Assembly: GCA_030629485.1 (NCBI GenBank)
Contig: DAOVOW010000035.1
Location: forward strand, 1 to 10,607
Length of the DNA stretch: 10,607 bases
Origin: a bacterium
GTDB taxonomy: Bacteria; Zixibacteria; MSB-5A5; GN15; FEB-12
Reading direction: 5' to 3'
Part shown: piece by piece, positions 1 to 6,020 of the stretch
Layout: the number at the start of each line of letters is the position of its first letter
Position numbering within the stretch: position 1 is the first letter of the stretch
Position numbers and translations under genes: made by a program
The notes under the pieces: model-generated
The model's database searches: none
The model's input: the letters and a program-made list of their open reading frames with translations, nothing else
What the model was told of the DNA's origin: nothing

Positions 1-626
1 ATAATCAGGAATGAGAAAAACGTCAGGGCCAGTATCGTGTCGGCCACCAGATGGTTGAAGCCGAGGTCGATTGATTCGTTGAGCACGACTACGTCGTTGG
101 TGACACGCGAAATAATCTGACCGGTGCGACGGCGGTGAAAATAGTCGAGCGAGAGACGTTGGTATTTCTCAAAAAGACGGTCACGCAACGAACGGATCAC
201 CGACTGTTGCACAAAGGCCATGAAGAACCCCTGCATATACATGAACAGATTCTTACCGATGGCAATCAGCATGATCAGCCAGCAGAAGTTTATGAGGGTG
301 TCCTGCCGGGTCTCGGCCTCGACCAGGTCGTGCACCCAGTTCTTCATCGAATCGCGCACGGCATCGATGCCGCTGCTCACCTCGGTGACCAAACCGTCGG
401 CTGCGGACGATTCCGTTGAGCCCGGCTCCGGAGTTGCATGGATTTCGGTTGGCGCCGGCTCCATCGACAGAGGCGCCTCCACCTGAAACAGGGTCATCAG
501 GAGAGGCCCCGCCATCCAGACCATCATTCCTGACAGCAAGGCGTGCAAGGCCGCTGACGTTGAAGCCGTGACCAGTTGCCTGAGGTACGGCCGCAGAATC
601 GAAAATGTCCGTCGATACAAATTCAC
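1..626 (-). CDS. ABC exporter, N-terminal transmembrane part (MsbA-like), cut by window edge
   Basis: The first 208 residues of an ABC exporter half-transporter are visible; the rest of the membrane domain and the ATPase domain lie beyond base 1. The product begins MNLYRRTFSILRPYLRQL, has a hydrophobic helix at about residues 25-48 and a second at about 110-135. It then shows the family-typical coupling-helix stretch at about 145-185, including SLRDRLFEKYQRLSL, YFHRRRTGQIISR and VTNDV, where the R-x-G-[EQ]-[IL]-[IL]-S-R-x-T-N-D pattern is characteristic of MsbA/multidrug-type exporters. The start is GTG at 626, with GGAG seven bases upstream (minus strand); no ATG fits in this frame. About 60 polar, Pro/Glu-rich residues (about 50-110) lie between the first two helices, which is long for MsbA. 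The likely role is inner-membrane export of lipid A-core, a lipid-linked glycan or another amphiphile; the substrate cannot be told. It lies 78 bp downstream of the lipoprotein gene, probably in the same operon. Confidence 0.9.
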   Translation of the reverse strand, partial: MNLYRRTFSILRPYLRQLVTASTSAALHALLSGMMVWMAGPLLMTLFQVEAPLSMEPAPTEIHATPEPGSTESSAADGLVTEVSSGIDAVRDSMKNWVHDLVEAETRQDTLINFCWLIMLIAIGKNLFMYMQGFFMAFVQQSVIRSLRDRLFEKYQRLSLDYFHRRRTGQIISRVTNDVVVLNESIDLGFNHLVADTILALTFFSFLI

Positions 627-633
627 ATTCAAA

Positions 634-637
634 CTCC
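634..637 (-). promoter_or_regulatory. Shine-Dalgarno supporting the GTG start of the ABC exporter
   Basis: GGAG on the minus strand lies seven bases before GTG at 626. This favours GTG over the in-frame TTG codons nearby and over the overlapping out-of-frame ATG. Confidence 0.6.
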
Positions 638-704
638 AAATCGAGCACAAACTATAATATGCCACATTCGCAGACTCAAGTCAACTCGTATAAGTGAAGG
701 CAAG

Positions 705-1388
705 TCAGGGGGTTATGCGGGTCACGCCGGGTTCTGCCCCGAGATCGAACTTCTTGCGATCAACCTTGGTCGAGGCCTTATGGGCGCGCCGTTTGGCCGT
801 AAACGAAACCTTGTCGCCATCCTCAAAGCGGACTTCACGCAGGCGCCAACCAGTTTTGCGGTGATCGTATTCCAACTCCAGTTGCCAGGCGCAGTCGGTC
901 CAGGTCAGGATAAACCGGGGACGCTTGCGGTCGCTATCATCGCGGCGAACGATCAAACCGGCTCCGAAGTCCTGCTCTTGTGGCAGCGATCTCAAGAGAG
1001 ATGGGAAATCCAGTTGCGGCATTGTGTGCGTGCAGTTCGAGGTGAACAACAGGTCGCGCACAGCTTCGTGCAGATACTCATTTCGTGTCGGAAAGTAAAC
1101 CTCGATGGAATCGGTGGTCAAAAGACCTTTCAGGGCACCCTTGCCCAGGTATCCCCGACCACCCATGGCGACTACCGTATCGGTCTGATATAAGTGCAGC
1201 CGGAACGAGGTCGGTTTGCCGTCACGTCGAATCTTGGCATCGAAAAGGTACGCCTCGACCTGGACTTTCTTACCGGGATCGGATGCTCGGTATTCATCGG
1301 CAGACGGCTTAGCGCCAAACTTCGGACCGCAGCCGGCGATAGCAGCCAACACGGCGGCAAGGGCGAGCGTGAAAGTCGATCGGTTCAT
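705..1388 (-). CDS. Outer-membrane-type lipoprotein, possibly LolA/LolB- or DUF4292-like
   Basis: A 227-residue lipoprotein precursor. It begins MNRSTFTLALAAVLAAIAGC; the I-A-G-C lipobox makes Cys20 the lipidated residue and the following Gly gives no inner-membrane retention signal. The mature part has alternating beta-rich stretches: FRLHLYQTDTVVAMGGRG at about 63-80, a GALKGLLTTDSIEVYFP strand pair, and RPRFILTWTDCAWQLELEYD in the second half. This resembles the curved beta-sheet fold of LolA/LolB and DUF4292 lipoproteins, but no diagnostic motif proves it, so the family is inference. The start at 1388 is chosen because it overlaps the stop of the upstream protease gene as ATGA, which suggests translational coupling, and because the signal peptide begins there; a longer reading from 1451 would put 21 residues without signal-peptide character in front. 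Position between a membrane protease and an ABC exporter fits a role in envelope assembly. Confidence 0.85.
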   Translation of the reverse strand: MNRSTFTLALAAVLAAIAGCGPKFGAKPSADEYRASDPGKKVQVEAYLFDAKIRRDGKPTSFRLHLYQTDTVVAMGGRGYLGKGALKGLLTTDSIEVYFPTRNEYLHEAVRDLLFTSNCTHTMPQLDFPSLLRSLPQEQDFGAGLIVRRDDSDRKRPRFILTWTDCAWQLELEYDHRKTGWRLREVRFEDGDKVSFTAKRRAHKASTKVDRKKFDLGAEPGVTRITP

Positions 1389-2017
1389 GAAATAGAGACG
1401 CCGCAAAAGAGATAGACAAAGAGCGACACCACCGGTCCCAGGACGAACCAAAAGACCCGTGTGATAATCAACAGCAACAGGATGAACGGCGCGATTCTCT
1501 CGAATTGTATTATGGCCGCTTCGTACCTCGCCGGAAGGATGTTTCTCAGAATATGCGAGCCGTCAAGAGGATACATCGGGATCAGGTTGAAGAAGGCCAG
1601 CGAGACGTTAATTATCACCGACAGCAGGAGGAACTTTACCACCACCAGCGGTATCGGCATGTCGAGGAACAACACCATCCTGAGGATAATGCCGAAGATC
1701 AGAGCCAGTCCCATGTTCGACAGCGGTCCGGCCGCGGAGATCCAGAAATCGGCAACACGCACATTGCCGCGAAGATTCATCGGGTTCACCGGCACCGGTT
1801 TGGCCCAGCCGAAACGAAACTGGGAAAGGAAGAAAACGGCCGTACCCATCAGATCAAGATGAGCCAAAGGGTTCAGGGTCAGCCGTCCCATGTCGCGGGC
1901 CGTCGTGTCGCCGAATCTGAGCGCCGTCCAGGCATGAAAAAACTCATGCACAGTCAGCGCAAACAGGATGGTCGGCGCGGCCAAAATCGCTCGCTGTATG
2001 AAATCTTCACCAAACAT
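1385..2017 (-). CDS. Site-2 protease family (M50) intramembrane zinc metalloprotease
   Basis: A 210-residue integral membrane protein of the small, PDZ-less S2P group (YwhC-like). The zinc-binding HExxH is HEFFH at residues 24-28 within the first hydrophobic segment, and the third-ligand motif is NLIPMYPLDGSHIL at about 144-157, with Asp152 as the expected ligand. The conserved SAAGPLSN lies at 94-101. Four to six hydrophobic segments cover most of the chain, and length is normal for the family. M50 proteases cut transmembrane substrates such as anti-sigma factors or signal-peptide remnants; the substrate here is unknown. ATG at 2017 is the start, with a weak AAGG about nine bases upstream. 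It is the first gene of the minus-strand set and overlaps the following lipoprotein gene by four bases. The region upstream (2018-2295) is shared with the divergent FN3 gene. Confidence 0.93.
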   Translation of the reverse strand: MFGEDFIQRAILAAPTILFALTVHEFFHAWTALRFGDTTARDMGRLTLNPLAHLDLMGTAVFFLSQFRFGWAKPVPVNPMNLRGNVRVADFWISAAGPLSNMGLALIFGIILRMVLFLDMPIPLVVVKFLLLSVIINVSLAFFNLIPMYPLDGSHILRNILPARYEAAIIQFERIAPFILLLLIITRVFWFVLGPVVSLFVYLFCGVSIS

Positions 2018-2295
2018 GTCTTATCGCCTTATTCATTCGTGACAATATCTGTTTCGTCTACACCGAATACAAGTGCAAAGTTGAACCTATCCGGCTTCGT
2101 TTCATGTTGAAACAATGACCACTGGTGGCGAACTGAACAGCGATCTGCGCCTTCAAGGGCCACCGACGTATGGGTCGCCCGTCCTAACTGCTTTCTCACA
2201 AACATGATTCGAGATTCATGAGTCGATGGTACTGCATTTGCATTAGAGGCAATTTCGCAGAACGGTTACGATGGACTAATAAGGAGGAGATGCAA
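2018..2295. other. Divergent intergenic region
   Basis: 278 bases between the protease gene (leftward) and the first FN3 gene (rightward). It should hold promoters for both, but I could not find a convincing -35/-10 pair in either direction. The only clear element is the Shine-Dalgarno at 2281-2287. Confidence 0.5.
2281..2287 (+). promoter_or_regulatory. Strong Shine-Dalgarno deciding the start of FN3 gene 1
   Basis: AAGGAGG ends eight bases before ATG at 2296. A competing ATG at 2290 would be only two bases away, and an upstream ATG at 2218 has no such site and would precede the signal peptide with unrelated residues. The start at 2296 is therefore preferred. Confidence 0.85.
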
Positions 2296-3405
2296 ATGAC
2301 AGGAACCCACACGATTCGGTGTTCCACCACCATTCAATCGCGGGGAGTAGTTCTTTTCTTACTTACCGCCGTCATTCTTGGTGCACCCGCCGGTGCCGCC
2401 GGCGCCAATACCGTGACCCTCAACTGGAGTGCTCCCGGGGATGACGGTGACAGCGGCACGGCTAGTGCCTACGATATACGGTACTCTACTGCGACTATTG
2501 CCGAGGCCAACTGGGCTGTGGCCATGCAGGCGACCGGCGAGCCGTCGCCCCAGACGGCAGGCAGCGCCGAGAGCTACACTGTGACGAATCTCAGTCCGAG
2601 CACTACTTACTACTTCGCCATCAAGACGAGCGACGAAGTCGGCAACTGGTCGGCCCTGTCCAATGTCGTCAGCGCCATAACTGATGCCGAGCAGGACGCC
2701 CCTGCCGCCTTGGACGACCTGGCTGCGGTTAATCCGACCGATAGCTCAATCGCTCTCACCTGGACGGCAACGGGTGATGACGGCACTAATGGTACGGCCA
2801 GCGAATATGACATCAGGTATTCGAGTTCTCCTATCAATATATCGAACTGGAACTCCGCCACCCAAGTCCAGAACGAACCGGCGCCCCAGCCGACCGGTAG
2901 TCAGGAGTCGTTTACTGTTTACGGTCTCAATGAAAACAGCACCTACTATTTCGCTGTCAAGGTGGCCGATGAGGTGCCCAATTGGTCGGGTCTTTCCAAC
3001 GTAGCCTCGGGCGTCACCGAGACCGAGGCGGTCGCACCGGCGGCTCTGGACGATCTGGTAGCCCTGAACGCCACCGGCACCACCGTTGATCTTGTCTGGA
3101 CGGCCACCGGTGACGACGGAATTATCGGAACGGCCACTTTCTACGACATTCGATTCGCAACCTCGACCATCACGGAAGCCAATTGGGATAACGCCGCCCA
3201 TGTAACCGGTGAGCCGTCACCTCAGCAAAGCGGCGAGATTGAATCGTTCACGATAAGCGGGCTTGAAGAAAGCACCAGTTACTACATCGCCATCAAGGTC
3301 GGTGATGAAGTACCCAATTGGTCCGGTCTGTCCAACGTGGCTACGGCAACAACTTCGGATCAGACTCCTCCGGTGGCGATAACGGATCTTCAGGCGTCGC
3401 CATGA
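2296..3405 (+). CDS. Secreted FN3-repeat protein lacking a C-terminal sorting domain (probably truncated)
   Basis: A 369-residue secreted protein. A basic N-terminus and hydrophobic stretch GVVLFLLTAVILGA (about 17-30) followed by Ala/Gly-rich sites look like a cleavable signal peptide ending near residue 38. Three fibronectin type III modules follow at about 38-130, 135-242 and 247-354. Each carries a W-[ST]-A-x-GDDG turn, YDIR, a TYYFA-like or SYYIA strand and a [GP]NWS-x-LSNV end. The Trp of the signature falls at residues 44, 156 and 268, an exact 112-residue period. After the third module the chain continues DQTPPVAITDLQASP and stops (TGA 3403-3405). This is exactly how the next FN3 module begins in the neighbouring paralogue, so a fourth module and the sorting domain appear to be missing. 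A strong terminator follows 36 bases later. FN3 modules serve as spacers or binding units in surface and secreted proteins; ligand unknown. It could be a functional short secreted protein or a remnant. Confidence 0.88.
   Translation: MTGTHTIRCSTTIQSRGVVLFLLTAVILGAPAGAAGANTVTLNWSAPGDDGDSGTASAYDIRYSTATIAEANWAVAMQATGEPSPQTAGSAESYTVTNLSPSTTYYFAIKTSDEVGNWSALSNVVSAITDAEQDAPAALDDLAAVNPTDSSIALTWTATGDDGTNGTASEYDIRYSSSPINISNWNSATQVQNEPAPQPTGSQESFTVYGLNENSTYYFAVKVADEVPNWSGLSNVASGVTETEAVAPAALDDLVALNATGTTVDLVWTATGDDGIIGTATFYDIRFATSTITEANWDNAAHVTGEPSPQQSGEIESFTISGLEESTSYYIAIKVGDEVPNWSGLSNVATATTSDQTPPVAITDLQASP
2407..3357 (+). repeat. Three in-frame FN3-coding repeats, 336-bp period
   Basis: The signature Trp codons lie at 2425, 2761 and 3097, exactly 336 bp apart. 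DNA similarity between copies is moderate and concentrated around the TGG-AC-GC-GG-GATGACGG-type turn and the ACCTACTA strand, so the duplication is diverged rather than fresh. Confidence 0.8.
3384..3395 (+). repeat. 12-bp direct repeat shared with 4506-4517
   Basis: GGATCTTCAGGC occurs here, eight bases before the stop codon of FN3 gene 1, and again at 4506-4517 inside FN3 gene 2. The copies are 1122 bp (374 codons) apart and fall in the same codon phase (encoding DLQA). The identity may simply reflect conserved protein sequence, but it marks the point where gene 1 ends and where gene 2 continues into its second FN3 module. Confidence 0.6.
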
Positions 3406-3440
3406 TGTCCAGAATCATCCGGGCATGACACAGTGCCATG

Positions 3441-3475
3441 AGCGGCAGCGGTACTCGGTACCCGCTGCCGCTTTT
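3441..3475 (+). terminator. Intrinsic terminator after FN3 gene 1
   Basis: AGCGGCAGCGGTAC (3441-3454) pairs with 3458-3472 around a TCG loop, giving a 14-bp GC-rich stem with one bulged base, followed by TTTT (to 3475). It lies 36 bases after the stop codon and should end the FN3 gene 1 transcript. Confidence 0.87.
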
Positions 3476-3553
3476 CGTTGGTGCTGGACTTCGATAGCTC
3501 CAGCTCTGTGGTCAAGCATTCAGAACGACTCGTAGGGTTGTTATCTGGAATCT

Positions 3554-3578
3554 TCTTCCCGGACTGGGAAGATTTTTT
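3554..3578 (+). terminator. Second intrinsic terminator
   Basis: TCTTCCC (3554-3560), loop GGACT, GGGAAGA (3566-3572), then six T (3573-3578). The stem is perfect and has a good U-tract on the plus strand. It lies about 80 bases beyond the first terminator with no gene between them. It may be a back-up terminator, or the end of a short untranslated RNA starting after 3475. Confidence 0.75.
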
Positions 3579-4056
3579 GTTGACGTTAGGCTTTGTCATG
3601 GCGAGGTTGGGTCTCGAATTGGAAATGGGTTGGTCGTCGGTAAACAGGCGGTGATCAATTCCTTCGCAGAATGAAAAACTTGAAGCTCTTTTGAGCATGC
3701 CGTCTCAACCTTTTGATAAGTGTTGAGTTAATGGACTTTGGAAGCGAATCGGCTTACACGGATGTATAGAATCCAACCAGTCGCGTCCTGCAACAGGCTC
3801 TCTCTTGTGCGTCGAACTACGATATCCGTCCCCAGTTGTCGCGCCGAGTCCGCTCCTATCGCTTGCGTTACAGAGGATTACAGGGGGGCTGTTGCTCGCT
3901 TTTACCACGACGTATTGATTGCCGGTAGCTCGGTTCGATTGGCACCGAACTTGCGATTCCACCGACGTGTCTGTCAAAAGGTGTGGAAGCACCTTGTGGT
4001 TGTGCCGAATAGTCAGGTATTACCGCGGGGCTCTTTCTCTGCCAAATGGATGGATT
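3579..4056. other. Long non-coding stretch upstream of FN3 gene 2
   Basis: About 480 bases with no open frame that has a ribosome-binding site, a recognisable domain or a signal peptide. I saw no tRNA, no clear sigma-70-type promoter and no long repeat. A weak 6-bp inverted repeat (CTCAAC 3704-3709 / GTTGAG 3722-3727) is the only local structure noted. It must contain the promoter for FN3 gene 2, because two terminators stand in front of it. Confidence 0.5.
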
Positions 4057-4061
4057 GGAGG
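4057..4061 (+). promoter_or_regulatory. Shine-Dalgarno deciding the GTG start of FN3 gene 2
   Basis: GGAGG ends four bases before GTG at 4066, a slightly short but workable spacing. The open frame extends upstream to an ATG at 3919, but those 49 codons lack secretion features and would bury the signal peptide. Confidence 0.65.
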
Positions 4062-4065
4062 CATC

Positions 4066-5136
4066 GTGTTCAATAGAAACCCAGTTTACCGCTCCTGCAA
4101 TCACCTGCGTCGACTCGGGGGCGCTGCTCTCATTCTGTTTACCTTAGTTCTCATCGCTGGAGCAGGTACCAAAGCCGATACACCCGCTACGGGTCACAGT
4201 TCGTGCACTCTGATCTGGACCGCACCTGGTGACGACAGTCTTACCGGACAGGCCTCGGCCTACGACATCAGATTTTCCGTTGACTCAACTCAATTGGCCA
4301 GCGATTTCGAGGATGCCGAGACTCCCGAAAACTTTCTGGTACCTGGCCCGGCGGGAACCGAAGAGACCTTTACCGTAGAAGATCTTCTCTCAGAAACCAC
4401 GTATTACTTTGCCATAAAGGCTGTCGATGATGCCGGCAATTTCTCAACCATCTCCAACATCGCTTTCTATGTGACGGATGATCAGTTTCCTCCGGCCGCC
4501 ACCGAGGATCTTCAGGCCGGTCCCGGTGCCGAGTCAGGTGATTTGGACCTGGACTGGACGGCGGTGGGAGACGACAGCCTCTGGGGTACCGCCGACAGCT
4601 ACATCATCAGAATCTGTGGTGGCCCCATTAACGAATCGAACTGGAGCCAAGCGGCCACTGTGACCAACCCGCCGTCGCCGCATCAGGCCGGGACACTGGA
4701 AAGCTTTACCATTCCCAATCTGACCCCGGGGAATCTGTACTATGTCGCCATAAAGACTGTTGACAACCAAGGGAATGTCTCGCCGATTTCCAACGTCGTC
4801 CACGGAGAAGCCAAGGTTGAGTTGGTTCTTGATGCCGACGACAAGCAGGAGTTGCCGCTGGATTTCTCGCTAGCGCAGAACTACCCCAATCCGTTCAATC
4901 CGACGACGACCATTGAATACTCAATCCCTACCACTTCTTATGTCCGACTGACTGTCTACAATATCCGCGGGCAAACCATCACTACACTGCTTGAGGGTAT
5001 CAAGCCGCCAGGACGATATGAACAGATCTGGAACGGCACCAGGCTCGGAGGATCTCAGGTGGCGTCAGGGATTTATTTCTATCGACTTGAGACGAACCAG
5101 TATACTGAGACTAAGAAGATGGTCCTGCTGAAATAG
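4066..5136 (+). CDS. Secreted two-FN3 protein with FlgD-like/type IX-like C-terminal sorting domain
   Basis: A 356-residue secreted protein read from GTG at 4066. Basic residues (R9, R15, R16) precede a hydrophobic core LGGAALILFTLVLIAGAG at about 17-34, which looks like a signal peptide ending near ADTPA. FN3 modules lie at about 46-137 and 143-248, with WTAPGDD at 51 and WTAVGDD at 164 and the same YDIR-like, TYYFAIK and SNI/SNV elements as the upstream paralogue. An acidic linker (about 249-268) leads to LAQNYPNPFNPTTTIEY at about 269-285, then a beta-rich domain ending VASGIYFYRLETNQYTETKKMVLLK. This is the FlgD-Ig-like/type IX secretion C-terminal domain used to deliver or anchor proteins at the outer surface in FCB bacteria. 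Whether this organism has type IX machinery cannot be seen here. The gene is monocistronic in this window and converges on the EpsI gene. Confidence 0.92.
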   Translation: MFNRNPVYRSCNHLRRLGGAALILFTLVLIAGAGTKADTPATGHSSCTLIWTAPGDDSLTGQASAYDIRFSVDSTQLASDFEDAETPENFLVPGPAGTEETFTVEDLLSETTYYFAIKAVDDAGNFSTISNIAFYVTDDQFPPAATEDLQAGPGAESGDLDLDWTAVGDDSLWGTADSYIIRICGGPINESNWSQAATVTNPPSPHQAGTLESFTIPNLTPGNLYYVAIKTVDNQGNVSPISNVVHGEAKVELVLDADDKQELPLDFSLAQNYPNPFNPTTTIEYSIPTTSYVRLTVYNIRGQTITTLLEGIKPPGRYEQIWNGTRLGGSQVASGIYFYRLETNQYTETKKMVLLK

Positions 5137-5399
5137 AGACCGTCGCCGCTGCGGATTACAGGCTTACCTTGTGCGCCGAGGAAAGGCTGCAGAATTATGG
5201 GCAGTCTTCCCTTTTCTTATTCGGGATCAGGTCCTTAGCGCCATTGTTCCCGGAAGGGTTTCTTGCGCGGGGATGATGTCGTAGGGCGCCTAACAAACAA
5301 AAGTCTGACGGCGGTTTTGGATTTTCATTGAGATGGATCGAAAACAGAGGCTTAAAAGACTTCGCCACCTTTTTTTGTGAAATGTCCGGGCTTAGCCTC
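5137..5399. other. Convergent intergenic region
   Basis: 263 bases between the 3' ends of FN3 gene 2 and the EpsI gene. A T7 run at 5370-5376 has no stable stem before it, so I do not call a terminator. An imperfect inverted pair (TTAGCGCC near 5237, GGCGCCTAA at 5285-5293) encloses about 40 bases; its meaning is unknown. Confidence 0.4.
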
Positions 5400-6020
5400 T
5401 CAGCGGTGGAACGGTAGTTGCAAGTACACTTCCGGAATGAACAGTTGCTCGAATTCGTCCAAGGCTGCTAGACTTGCGGGGTTTCTGGCTGCGACGACGC
5501 GGATAAAGGCGACTTTTCGAGGAAGAAAGACCAGCGACGTGGCCAATTCGTGGAGTTTGAACACGAAGTCGTTGGCTGTCTCGCCAAACGGCGTTACATA
5601 CCAGAAATCCATCACATAGGCCGCCCCGGCCCTCTCGACCTGCAAGCGGTGGATTGTGATACTCCTGTCCCCAAGTTGAATCGTCCGTGGTTCAGCGTCA
5701 AGGATCGACCAGCCCGAACCGGGCAGACAGTTGCGTGGAGAGTGAGGTCCCCCGTCCTGAGAGAAGAAGTCGAACAGCAGGTGTACTTGGTCGCCTTTAT
5801 GGTTTGTGTAGGTACCGGAGAAAATGTCGATTGGATTTAGCATGTCGAGGGTGTAGCCGGGAATACTGTCGCGAAGGCCGGTCCAGCCGCCCAGATGAGC
5901 CGGAAAGTCATCGAAGCTCACGTCCGCCGCCGTCTCTGGCTGACCGTATCTGATCGCCGTCGACAGCAGAAACACGGCCACCACAATTGCTATGACGGAT
6001 GTGAACGATTTCCGATCCAT
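5400..6020 (-). CDS. epsI: EpsI-family exosortase-associated protein (DUF3485)
   Basis: A 206-residue protein with an N-terminal membrane anchor (about residues 7-22, SVIAIVVAVFLLSTAI) and a periplasmic domain. The family hallmark is GPHSPRNCLPGSGW at 91-104, with the conserved His93, Cys98 and Trp104. MDFWYVTPFG at about 137-146 and LPRKVAFIRV further on also match the EpsI pattern. EpsI proteins are found beside, or fused to, exosortases and are linked to exopolysaccharide/PEP-CTERM sorting loci; their biochemical activity is not established. The start at 6020 lies inside the end of the exosortase gene (31-nt overlap, different frame), so translation is probably coupled. A longer open frame back to 6290 exists only because it runs antisense-free through exosortase codons in another frame, and its extra residues lack EpsI character. 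Length is normal for the family. Confidence 0.9.
   Translation of the reverse strand: MDRKSFTSVIAIVVAVFLLSTAIRYGQPETAADVSFDDFPAHLGGWTGLRDSIPGYTLDMLNPIDIFSGTYTNHKGDQVHLLFDFFSQDGGPHSPRNCLPGSGWSILDAEPRTIQLGDRSITIHRLQVERAGAAYVMDFWYVTPFGETANDFVFKLHELATSLVFLPRKVAFIRVVAARNPASLAALDEFEQLFIPEVYLQLPFHR

Noticed and set aside
253..648. 131-codon minus-strand frame
   Set aside because: It overlaps the ABC exporter in another frame; the exporter reading shows family motifs and membrane helices, this one is low-complexity.
576..1193. 205-codon plus-strand open frame
   Set aside because: It lies antisense to the lipoprotein gene, has no signal or domain and no convincing ribosome-binding site; the minus-strand reading has a lipobox and operon overlap.
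1505..2110. 201-codon plus-strand frame
   Set aside because: It is antisense to the site-2 protease gene, which has HEFFH and PLDG motifs; the plus-strand product is His/Gln/Arg-rich and unrecognisable.
3738..4076. 112-codon plus-strand frame in the gap before FN3 gene 2
   Set aside because: No ribosome-binding site, no domain, overlaps the start of FN3 gene 2 in another frame.
5288..5294. GCCTAAC resembling an integron attC core (RYYYAAC)
   Set aside because: No matching GTTRRRY partner within the following 60-140 bases and no integron cassette context.
5360..5380. T7 run as terminator between the convergent genes
   Set aside because: No stable stem directly precedes it on the plus strand, and on the minus strand it reads as an A run.
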